Part shown: positions 54,501-64,000 of the stretch, piece after piece
Numbering within the stretch: the stretch's first letter is position 1
Layout: each line of letters begins with the position of its first letter
From: Otis tarda
Taxonomy: Eukaryota; Chordata; Aves; Otidiformes; Otididae
DNA: 64,000 nt
NCBI GenBank assembly: GCA_026413225.1
Contig: CM048553.1
Coordinates: 140,438,690 to 140,502,689, forward strand
Reading direction: 5' to 3'
Translations under genes and position numbers: made by a program
Notes under the pieces: model-generated
Told to the model about the DNA's origin: nothing
The model's database searches: none
The model's input: only the letters and a program-made list of their open reading frames with translations

Positions 54501-57500
54501 GGGATATGCATTTTTACTTGCTTGTAATGAGGGATATGCATTTTTACTTGCTTGTAATGAGGGATATGCATTTTTACTTGCTTGTAATGAGGGATATGCA
54601 TTTTGGTTTCTGTTTGCCAATAAAATGAGTACTGACAGTCATCTGCTTTTAATGTAGCCAGTGAAACTGATTTTGCCCATGATGTGAGTTAAAGACAACT
54701 TTTAATCTAATAGAACATTTATTTAGGAGAGCAGATTAGCTTTTCAAAATGTGGTGGTGCTCTGACAGTAGATACACTTCCGTAAGTATAATACAAGACC
54801 AACCCCTGGATTTCTTATTTGATCATTTTAGTACAACCTGTCATATGATTACTGCTTCCTTTGTTTTCCCTGTTGACGTTTTTTCACTCTCTGAATACCA
54901 CCTGAAAAGATTGCTACTCTAATTTCAGAAAGAAGTACTTAGTGCAAGTAGGACTTGTTGGTTATACTATGGCTTTCAGATTCATTCATATGTAAATATT
55001 TGCTTAACCATATCTCTAAGCTTCAGAATATCTAAAGAATTGAAATTTCTTCAGTAATAATATACAGTATTTATCTCAAGAAGTCATTAGACTGATGTAC
55101 TAGGAATACTCTGCTGGTATTCAGTAATTTACATATAGAGACCCCTTCTTTGATTTTTGCCATTTGTCATGCTCTGATGCAGTTCTTTTTATTTCAGTGT
55201 CTACCTTTGCTCAAGCTCGTGCTGCTGAGATCAATGCCATGTTGAAAGCAGTTGCGCAGAAATCTTCAAACTCTCTAGTCTTCCAGACTCTACCTAGGCA
55301 CATGCGAAGGCGAGCTATGAGTCACAATATTAAACGCCTACCCAGGCGGCTCCAAGAGATGGCCAGAAAAGAGGTATAAGCGCATTTTATAGTATTTAGT
55401 AAACTATATAGTGGACATAGCTAATGCGTAGTGTTCTGCTGTACATTTATTAATGTTCAGACCTGAGCTTGTCTGCAAAACTTCCCTTTGTACACAGCTT
55501 CTAAAACTTTGATGGTTGGATTCAAAATGCAGGAACACAGTTTTCGATGGTAGCTCAAGTACATTTCACTAACCACTTGGCTTTGTGATTATTTGGCATC
55601 TTGAAAAGTTATTAGAGTAGTGATGATGAAAGGCTCCACTGTGGGAGGGGTTGTTCAGACAGGTGCATTGGTCCCAAGTGATCCAGGAGTCGTCAGTAAC
55701 ATCTGTCTGCCTTGCACCCCACCACAGCTGTAGGATGTGACCCTGCCAGCCTCAAGCCAGCACAGCCCATTAATGACCGGAACAATGGTTCATGTGTCAT
55801 GGAGCTCAAACGTGGGTGGCACACCGGAGTTGTTGGCAGGCCGTGTGCAGTTTAAGACTTACTAATTGTCTATTCCTGGTTGCTCATGAAGCTCTCATTT
55901 TGTGGCAGTATCTCGACGTTTAGTCAGAATGCTCCTGTGGAGTTACTGGCTCCTTACCCACTGCAGCCTTCCTGTGTGTTCTTGTAGAAAAAAAATTGAA
56001 AATTCGTTCAGCAGGATTTTATTGTAAAATGATCTGTCTGATGTTTGGCATTGATCGCTTTATCGTCTCTAGACACTTCTTAAAGTGATCAAGTGAGTTT
56101 GCTTGGTAAGTTTTCTATGTATTAAGGTTGACTAATTAATATATTCCTTGCGCTCTTTTTTTCCTTGCATTGTCCTTTTTAAGTTCTGGGAGACCTTACC
56201 CCCTCCACCCTGGGTTCCTGAAGATAACTGTTCACGATGCAGAAATTGCTTTGATTACTTCCGCACATATTCCTTAGAGTGTGTTTTATTGGATCTTCAT
56301 AACCTATATCTCTTCTTTTACTGCTCTGGGTGGCGTTCTTTTTGCTTTGTTAGTCTTGACAAGAGATGCAATTTGGCCTGTTTTCTGAGAAATGAAGGAA
56401 GAAGGTGTGGGCTATTTTGCATAGTTAGTTATGTGCTCTGTCCTTGTTAAATAATCTAGATTTCTTTCAGTTTATGCTTGGTTCTTTCGTGTCCTGCTTT
56501 TTTAGCTTCTTTCACATGATAGCCTTTCTGACTTCTCTGTGCATGCTCACACTTACTCTCCTGTCCTTGTTTCCACTCCTTGTATGATTCTTGGATTTTT
56601 GAGATTATTTAATCGATGCTGGTGCAGCTGTATTTCCTCTGCTATGTTTTCTGTCCTCAGGTCTTTTGCTGTAGTTTGTGTGGTTTTACAGGCTGTTTTA
56701 TTTCATATTTTCTTGCAGCTTGCCATACTTCCTGAGCTATTTTGTTTTGTAAAGTTTCTGCCTATTACTTTTCAGTGTTTGAAGTCTGCTTCTTTAAAGT
56801 TAACTGTTCTGATGCTACTGCATTTTCTTCCTTTTCATTAGATCTTTTGTATCAGGGCTATTTTCATCCAGACATTTACCTGGACCAGCTCTTTATCTCT
56901 TCATAAGCTTAAGGATATATATTTTTCATCTTACAACATCCTTTTTTTCTCTAATTGTCTTTCTGAACCAGTCACATACCATTGATCCAGTGGCTTATGT
57001 TGCCTCCTCTCTGGTGGAATGATGGGTCTGATGGGAACGTACTTTAGTTTTTTGTGCATTTTTCTGTTTTGCTTCAGTGTTTTCTGTGCTCTTGGCAGTG
57101 ATCTTCTAGCATTCTCATTCCTCTGCTATTCTTATAACTAGTGGTCTGTTGTCAGCTATTCCTTGGAGAGCTTACAAAGGACATCCTAATATTTTTTTTT
57201 GTTTGTCTTATAGTCCCTCTTTCTCTCTACCACTTTTCTTCACAAAAAGACAAATCAAACATTGAGAGAGTCAAGCCTTCCTCTCCAGCCATGCATTCAC
57301 CCATACTAATTCAGAGCTTGACTGGATGTTTATTAAGAATTTGGTCAGGACATCACCACAGTTCCTTCTTGTTTGCTCCTACACGTTGTAGAATCCTTAG
57401 GCTCCCACCTGGCAGTCTGAGAGTTTGTACTGCTTCTGTTTGAGCTCAAATCTCCAGGTGTTCCTAATGTCACGTTCGTTTGTTCATGTGGATATACTGA

Positions 57501-60500
57501 TGTTGAACAAAAACTTCACAGAGGAAGTAGCATATCTTACTGTTCACTGGGAAGTTCCTGAATGTGAGGATTTTGGTTCATCTGTGGGTTCCAGTCAATC
57601 CTTAATGCACTTGCGTGGATTTGGCTTGTGTGTAAAGTTTCCAAGTGTGAGTTAGTCTCAAGGATTATGGAGAACTAAAATCAGAATAAAGTATAACTTA
57701 CGCTAGTGCTTTCTGTATCCTTATATATATCAGCCTTTTTCTTCTGCGTAAATTTGTTGTTTTGAGATTTACTTCAATATCCTCTGTTTTAAAAACAGGC
57801 AGAGAAAGCTGTACATCAGAAAAAAGAACAGTCAAAGACGAAATGCCGCAAAGCTAGAAGGCGCCACATAAATTTGGTAGCAGAGTTTAATCGCAGGCAA
57901 AGAAAGAATATTTGGCTGGAAACACATATTTGGCATGCAAAGAGATTTCATATGGTAAAGAAATGGGGATACTGTTTAGGAGATAGCCCTACAGAGAAGA
58001 GCTACAGGGCTTGTTACCGAGCCATGACAAAGCACTGCCTTCTTCAGGTACCACATTTACATCTGTTTTCTTTGTTATTTTGCTAAGGTGAAGTAAGCAA
58101 CTGTTCAATTATAATGAATATTTATGCCTCTTTGAAGTACTGTTGTGTCAGCTGTTTATAACTGCTAAGTATGAAATGAGTGATTTCATAATTGTAATGA
58201 AGGGTGGCAAGTATCAGAACAAGGTGAACCTTTAGAAAAGTCTTAGAAACTATGACTGAAATACTACATCTTCAGTCTTCTGAAGAGCTAAGAGATTCAG
58301 TGAATCCCTGCATCATCTTCCTGAGCAGGGTGCTGTTGAAGACAGGCGCTTTGTTCTGTGTCCTTTTTGGTCTGTTGGTTTGAGAGGCAGGTTGGCTCTC
58401 AAGAGAGAAATGCCTGACAGCTCTCCTGTAACTGACAATTTTAAGTTCAAAAAGAAAACTCATTTCTCTTTGACACAAATTTTAGTGACTGAAAAATTAG
58501 TACTTCAGTGTAATTTGTGAAGCCCTGTCTGGTCTTTCCTTGCCAGGCTTGCTTTCAAGAGTTATTCTCACTTTACCACTATCCTATTGTTTCAGGACTT
58601 ATCATATTATTGTTGCCTGGAGTTGGCTGGTAAAGAGAATGAGCTTCTGAAACAACTTGCTCGAATATGTAGCATTGAGACAGGTAAAATTTATGTACTT
58701 CAAAATAAAGTTAAGATCCTGAATAGACTAAAGAGTGACCCATCCCTTTCCTTTTTAAATATCCTGCCAATCTCAGTAGTACTAACAGACTTGATACTGA
58801 GTTGTGATTTTGGTTGAAAAACATAATTTAAATATCTCATCCTAGGGTTAGACATTCTCATTTTCAATTACTTAAGAATAAACTAATTATGGTACGTGTT
58901 CTTTCTTTGATACTCTCCCGGCAGCCAGACTGAATTTCAGGTTTTTTTTCTTTCTGAAACAAGAGATTATTTGGGTTTTCAGTAAGTATCTTCTTCTTTA
59001 GGATTAACATTTGAAGAGGCTTGTTGTCTGTCTGGAAGATTTGAGGGTTCCCTGAATCTTTACCGAGCAGATCGCTATCCTAAGGATGTGCTTGGTCCTG
59101 TTACGTTTATTTGGAAACCCAGGGATGGCTCTGAAAACAGACAGTTGTGGATCTGGGTGCATCCAGCTCTCAAACAGGTATTTTTTTTCTTTATAGTTGA
59201 ACACTGATTTCTTTATGCATTGTACATTTTTAGTGCTGAGGATATCATCTGGAAGGTGTACAAGAGCTGGATATAATACATGGCTTTAGGAATTAAAAGT
59301 TGGAAGACCGTTTCCACTCTAACGGCATTTATGTTCTGCAGCTTGTTATTATAAAGCTTGTACAGAAGGTGCATGCTTCTGAGGGGTTTTTTTTTTTTTA
59401 GTGTTTGAGCTTGTTAAAAGTTTTCTATTGTCACTTGCTTCAGGATACATTTGCAGTATGATATTGCTTGATTCACATCCTTCCCACTGGCACCCCCAAC
59501 AGGCAAAGTTTGGTCTCATCACAGATAATCATAATCCAATACTTAGCTATGAACTTAAAAAAAAAATAATAATAAAAAAGTAAAATTTTGTGCACCAGCA
59601 ATTTTTCTTCTGTTAATTTGAATGAGAATAAATTATTAGCAATGTTCAGTATTACTTTCAGCTCTGGATAGCAAGCCCTGGACTTCAGCAGAATGAAGTT
59701 TATTCCCTTACATCCCTATAGGAAAATGAAACATTAGAGTGTAATTCTTAAAACTGTACTTCAGCTTTGCAATGCAATGCTTATCATCCTAATCCAAAAT
59801 TTTAATTTTTCTTCAGGACATACTGAGAGAGTTAAAAGCAATTTTTCAGTGTTCAGAGCCTGAAGAGATCTATACTCCTAAGCCTGTTACAACATCAGTT
59901 GAAGAGGGAAAACAAACGGATGTTGTTCTGAGCCTTGGCAAGAAAAGAAAGAAGGAGGATAAAGAAGGAGAAAAAGCTGTGCCAGTGAAAAAAATAATTG
60001 GTGATGGCACTAGAGATCCATTCCAGTCCTACTCTTGGATCTCACAGGCTACTGGCGTTGTGATCAGGTTTGTTTGTAGTAGAGTCAGAAACTGTGACCC
60101 TTAACTGGTTAATATGGCTGAATTCTGGCTTCTGAAAACTTCTGAAAAAACATTGTGTGTTGTACAATTGTACATTCACCTGAATTTTTTCTCTGTTTCA
60201 GTGATAGAACTATGGAGATTCTCAGATATCGGCTGATTGGCCCATTATCACACTCCGTTCTTACAGAGACCTTGAAAACTGCTTCTCTCCAAACAGTAAG
60301 GAAATTGGCAGTTTGGATATTACTGTAATTTTGATAAGGTTTCTAGAATGTACAAGCTTGTTTTTGCTAGAAAGAATCATAACCTCTCTAGCCTTACTTA
60401 TTATAAAGGCTAACCTGTGTATTTCTACTCTGTTATCTTCTCTACATTAAGCGTCTTGACTAACACTGGTCACAGGAAGAACTCCTTTCTGGATAGGAAG

Positions 60501-62253
60501 AAAATAGAAGCAATGGTGCTGTTGGGCAGGCTATGTAGTTTCTGTGTAGGGATGTATTGTGCTGAGAGATTCAAAATAAATATTCTCCTCAACAAACTAT
60601 AGGTCATGTCTCTCGAGCATTGAGCTAGAGCACGTAAAGCTAAAGGGCAAGACATGGAGGCTGTAGAAAACTTTTGTGTTTTCCATCAAATATGGAGTTT
60701 CTCCAGGATTTAGTATTTTATCCACCTCTTGGCACATAGCATCACTGTGGTTTTAATGGTTTTTTTTTTTTGGTCTCTTGCAGCAAACATGATGAGGCCA
60801 TGAAACCTCTGGCTTTCTATGAGAAATAATTAACAACAGAATTAGGAAGCACAGAGGATTGATTTTTTTATTTTTGAACACAGGTTAAACTGAACAGCTT
60901 ATTGGGGCTTACTGTAAGGTGAAGTATAGGAATAGACTGCATCACGAAAAAATGATTTTGGTTTGAAACTTGAAGAGGAAAAAAGCTACCATAGTGGTTA
61001 AGGCAAACTGAGCATGGTTTTGTACTGATAGAAAATACTGAATAACCACTGGAGTTTAATTATAAATGTTGTTTTCCAGGAGATGGTGGATTCAGAGACA
61101 GAACTGAATAACTGGTGGGTAGAAAACTGCAAGAACTCTGAAAAAGTATCTCTTCATCAACGTCAAAGTGCTATCTTTGAGCTATTAGAAGGTATTTGGG
61201 CATGTGGGTGCTAATGGGAGCAAGGGGAAACCATTAAACTCTAGTGGTCGAAACTGTCATGCTAATAAGTTGACTTCAGTTTGGAAATGGTAATCTTCTG
61301 CTTGATCAAGAGAGAGATGCCATTGAGCATGTGCTTAGGTGATTACCATGGCATGTCAAAGATTTGAGAAATGTTTTAATCCTCTGTGTAGTCCAAACTC
61401 TTAATAGATAAACTGAATCTTGTTTCTTATCTTCATGATCTTAGACTTGAGATTGCTGATGGGGTATTCAGTCTGACGTATACTCTCACTCTCTCCCCCT
61501 GTACATACCAAATTAAGGCAATAAGTTGTACAATACCTCCACAGATAAAATGGTAGGCTTCTACCCAAAGTGAAAGTATTATACCTTGCTTTTATTTGTT
61601 TATTTCTAATGAACAGTTGTATATTTGACTGAGTTGCAAAGTATCATAAAGTTAACAACATCTCTTCGCTTCTAGCACTAAAGCAGGTAAGGAACTGGCT
61701 TTGGTAGATCTCACACTATACTCACGCTATCCAATGTGAGGCAGTTAAGCAGAGATGAGGTAAAACTTTTTTAAAACATTTTAAAATTTTCTTTCTTTAG
61801 AAGACAAGCATAAAAAAGATTGTTTGTTCTTTAAGAGATGTGCCAAATGCAAAGGATTAATCAAGTCTATAAGTTGTGAGAGTGACCTCACTTCTATGCT
61901 AAGCATAAATGTAATTGCAGATTAAGTCTTATGCTGCTATTATCTTTTGTTATTGGACTTTTAACAAGCATTGGTGAGTTTTCAGAACATGTTAAATTGA
62001 GTAATACTGTGGATTGCTTCTCTGGCTTACAGAGGTGTCACGTCCCCGCAGGCAAAATGTACAAAATAGTAGTGCAGAAGATCACAACTTAATTATTGGT
62101 TTCATAGCAGTATTCATCTGTGTATTTTTAAAGGGCTAAGTTCACCATCAGAAATGCCACCAGGTACAATACTGGGCCTCACTGTTGGAGATCCCCGAGT
62201 CAATTTACCAAAAAAGAAGACAAAAACCATGCCAGACTTTGAAAAGTATCAAG
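51290..62253 (+). CDS. POP1: Ribonuclease P/MRP protein subunit POP1, N-terminal half (gene continues past window)
   Basis: POP1 is the largest protein of RNase P and RNase MRP, which mature tRNA 5' ends and pre-rRNA in the nucleus and nucleolus. Ten coding exons: 51290-51410, 54050-54232, 55198-55373, 57799-58047, 58596-58683, 59002-59177, 59817-60067, 60202-60295, 61080-61191 and 62134-62253. All are GT-AG and in frame, giving about 523 of roughly 1,000 residues. The start [20 protein letters not shown] aligns with the human N-terminus. Exon 2 is Gln/Arg/Gly-rich ([13 protein letters not shown]). The Pop1 N-terminal domain follows: [40 protein letters not shown] and [20 protein letters not shown]. 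Exon 7 has a basic stretch ([13 protein letters not shown]), a possible nuclear signal, then [11 protein letters not shown]. Exon 10 has [19 protein letters not shown]. The POPLD domain and C-terminus lie beyond the right edge. Confidence 0.97.
51411..54049 (+). other. POP1: POP1 intron 1
   Basis: A 2.6-kb intron beginning in the CpG island and turning AT-rich after about 51.6 kb. Apart from the G/TG/C run at 51456-51495 and poly-T near 52079-52109, I see no repeat family, RNA or exon. Open frames such as 51212-51676 (minus) are GC artefacts. Confidence 0.55.
51456..51495 (+). repeat. G11-(TG)n-CG-C10 self-complementary tract
   Basis: Eleven G (51456-51466), then about eight TG units (51467-51483), then CG and ten C (51486-51495). 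The G and C runs can pair into a 10-bp stem with the TG stretch as loop, and both strands can form four-stranded structures. It lies 45 nt after the POP1 exon 1 donor. Confidence 0.85.
54460..54604 (+). repeat. Perfect 30-bp minisatellite, 4.8 copies
   Basis: The unit starts GCTTGTAATGAGGGATATGC and continues ATTTTTACTT. Copies start at 54460, 54490, 54520, 54550 and 54580, the last cut at 25 nt. All copies are identical, so the array is young or homogenised. Because 30 is a multiple of three it leaves open frames on both strands (54278-54628 and 54406-54657 plus, 54435-54620 minus), which are artefacts. It lies in POP1 intron 2, about 230 bp after exon 2. Confidence 0.97.
55374..57798 (+). 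other. POP1: POP1 intron 3 with T-rich, open-frame-dense block
   Basis: A 2.4-kb intron. Around 55.62-55.86 kb it is GC-richer (GGGAGGGGTTGTTCAGACAG...). From about 56.15 to 57.66 kb it is strongly pyrimidine-rich on the plus strand, with several open frames of 76-100 codons (56148-56450, 56539-56841, 57141-57443, 57425-57655) in different frames. None resembles a known protein. The reverse strand is A/G-rich. An old, diverged transposable element is possible but I cannot name it. Confidence 0.4.
60296..62133 (+). other. POP1: POP1 introns 8 and 9
   Basis: Two introns (60296-61079 and 61192-62133) around exon 61080-61191. Both are AT-rich unique sequence with ordinary GT-AG ends. Poly-T runs near 60758 and small open frames are the only other content. 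Confidence 0.5.
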
Positions 62254-64000
62254 GTAAAATGCTTCACTTATATTGCAGTTCTCTTGGAACTGGCAAAGAC
62301 AAGAGATTAGGTTTCTCTCTACGCTTTTGTTTTCATTTACTGCCATCTTCTGCTGATTGTCTCATGCTGTTTTCCTCTATCATTTGTTTTCAGAATGTTT
62401 CCCTCCACTTTCTGCAGCCCCTGACAGAACAGAAACAGCTTGAAAGTTGCATAGGTTTTAGAACAGCAATTGTGAGGGAGGGACATGCACCAAAGCTGGT
62501 CTTGTGCTCAGTGGAAGCCTCTGTCTGACCATACAGATGATCCAGGTTCGAATCCTGGCAAGGCCAACAGGTGCTAAAAGCTACTTAGTAAGTTTCTGTT
62601 TTGTATTTAGTCTTCCTGGTGCTGTTGTATCTTTCCAAGAACATACTTGCTGTTTCATGTTTATAGTCCTACAATGATGAAAGTTGCAATTCCACTGGAA
62701 AAAAAAAATTACCATTGCAAGATTAGCATTTCAGATGGCCACAGTGCTGGTTATGTAAAAAAAAAAAAAAAATCAAAGATGCATGTGTGCATTCTGAAAC
62801 TTTCATTTCAGTGCTGACTTACACAACATTTCAGTGCAAAATTCTAATTCAGTTGGATTAGAATGTCCTTTAGAAATGTACAAGAGCGTATACAGTATAC
62901 AATGGAGTTTGTGTACAGTGTTGTGTAGACATTTCCAGTTAGGTTGACTGGACACAGACTGCCTCACCTAATATGAGAAACGTAATAGCCAGCTAGCAAG
63001 CAGTAGCAGACAGGACAAGTTGAAGGTTTCAGAGACTTGAAAATACTTAATTTCCTTGGTGTTGTGTTAGCAAGATGCTAGAATAATCTAGCCTTACCTT
63101 TCACTTAAGTCAGGTTGAACATCTATTTCAGTTACTGTCTTTTAGCTCTCTGCACAACTCTCTGTTATTTGGATTTTCTTACATCCTCCTATCCTACCCC
63201 CTGTATCTAGAACAGCCTTTCTGCTGTTCATTAGTTCTGCTCAGCTAACTTTGTCATCATTAATGTTCCTGTTGGAAATGGTGCAGCATACGTGAACTCT
63301 ACTTTGGTTCCTTCCTGTTGAGAAGTAAGGTGAGCTATATAGCACTTGTTTACAGATACTGGTTTGAGCTGGTAAAGAAGTTACCAACTAGAAGAAGTAA
63401 TTTCTCCTCCTTCATTCCGCTTGTCACATCTGTGAAGATGTGTTTGAGAAGGCAAGATCAGCAGAAGGCATCTAGGCATTGGAAATGTCTCATATTAGCT
63501 TATCTCCCATTGCTAGAGCTAGTTGTCCCTCAGGAAGGAGGGCCATGGTAGAGAGGTCATGATATAAGGTACGGAGTCAAGAGGAAAAAAATACCTATGC
63601 CTTTTTTCCTTTGGCTGGTTAGAAATGTCCATCTTCAAGATCTTTCTACTTGGGCTTATCCTTCACTCGCAAAAAATCTTCTAAACCATAAGCATTCAGA
63701 AAAGCTGATGTTGCTTTCTGGTTCCTTTCTGAGTGTTTTTTTGTTTCATTATGAACTTAAAACTGCATCTGTTCTCTCTGACTTTTATTCAGGAGAGGGA
63801 GAAGGTCCTTGATCAGCTAGCATGGAAAGGTAAACTGCATGATACCTTCTAATTTAGGTTCTACTAAAGGACTTGATGTTACACAAGCATGTCGCTACTA
63901 AATAAGTTGAGTAGGCAGAAGGATGGAAGAAGACAGGCAATGCAGCTGTTTTCTAGGAGAAAATCAAAAGGACGTGGTAAGGGAGTAAAAAAGGAGAGGG
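62254..64000 (+). other. POP1: POP1 intron 10 to the window edge
   Basis: No further POP1 exon was recognised before the right edge. The next expected peptide, which follows the proline/lysine-rich segment and leads towards the POPLD domain, was not found in any frame. The stretch contains the tRNA-like sequence at 62498-62566 and poly-A runs near 62700 and 62758. Confidence 0.55.
62498..62566 (+). pseudogene. tRNA-like sequence (degenerate tRNA gene or tRNA-derived SINE relic)
   Basis: A 69-nt segment folds as a cloverleaf. Acceptor stem GGTCTTG/CAAGGCC (7 bp, one G-T pair; 62498-62504 with 62559-62565) is followed by unpaired A at 62566. D arm is GCT/AGC around CAGTGGA and matches much of a pol III A box (GCTCAGTGG). 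Anticodon stem is TCTGT/ACAGA. The T arm is perfect: CCAGG-TTCGAAT-CCTGG, with a consensus B box GGTTCGAATCC. Defects: the D arm is short and the anticodon loop has 8 nt (CTGACCAT) instead of 7, so no anticodon can be assigned. The spacing favours a pseudogene or SINE head over a working tRNA gene. The B-box region also resembles tRNA-derived SINEs such as MIR, but the downstream sequence does not look like MIR. Confidence 0.5.

Noticed and set aside
54278..54628. Repeated-peptide open frames (plus and minus)
   Set aside because: Generated by the 30-bp tandem array, whose period is a multiple of three; no gene context.
62570..64000. Further POP1 exons near the right edge
   Set aside because: I looked for the conserved peptides expected next and found none in any plus-strand frame; the stretch is treated as intron.

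Overview
The window is vertebrate nuclear DNA, almost certainly from a bird. It is AT-rich and carries many CR1 LINE fragments with the typical 3' end (TTCCAACCCAAAC...TATGATTCTAT). It also has one solo LTR of a type I recognise from avian ERVL-like elements. Five spliced genes occur in the order MATN2 (+), RPL30 (-), ERICH5 (+), RIDA (-), POP1 (+), which I recall as the gene order of human 8q22. All products were read by translating exons and comparing with remembered family sequences; no database search was run.

Layout: 1-10.6 kb holds the 3' end of MATN2 (matrilin-2): the last vWA exon, two linker exons and two coiled-coil exons separated by a minor-class (U12, AT-AC) intron. 12.2-16.7 kb is RPL30 on the minus strand, with a 5'TOP promoter in a CpG island and a well-formed box H/ACA snoRNA (SNORA72 candidate) in its last intron. 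17-27 kb is gene-poor, with a CR1, a homopurine tract, a solo LTR and a second long CR1. 27.4-36.7 kb is ERICH5, shorter than the mammalian form. 36.8-43 kb is intergenic with one GC-rich island of unknown nature. 43.2-50.9 kb is all six coding exons of RIDA (137 aa). 51.3 kb to the right edge is the first half of POP1 (ten coding exons, about 523 residues); the gene runs out of the window.

These are separate eukaryotic transcription units. Two arrangements matter for expression. RIDA and POP1 are head-to-head with start codons 363 bp apart and share one CpG-island promoter with ZNF143-like and NRF1 motifs. MATN2 and RPL30 are tail-to-tail. There is a loose RNA theme: ribosomal protein L30 with its intronic snoRNA, POP1 of RNase P/MRP, and a degenerate tRNA-like sequence inside a POP1 intron.

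I found no convincing wholly new gene system. The most informative non-routine items are the AT-AC intron, the intronic H/ACA RNA, the bidirectional promoter, a perfect 30-bp minisatellite in POP1, the tRNA-like element and the unexplained 38.4-38.7 kb island.
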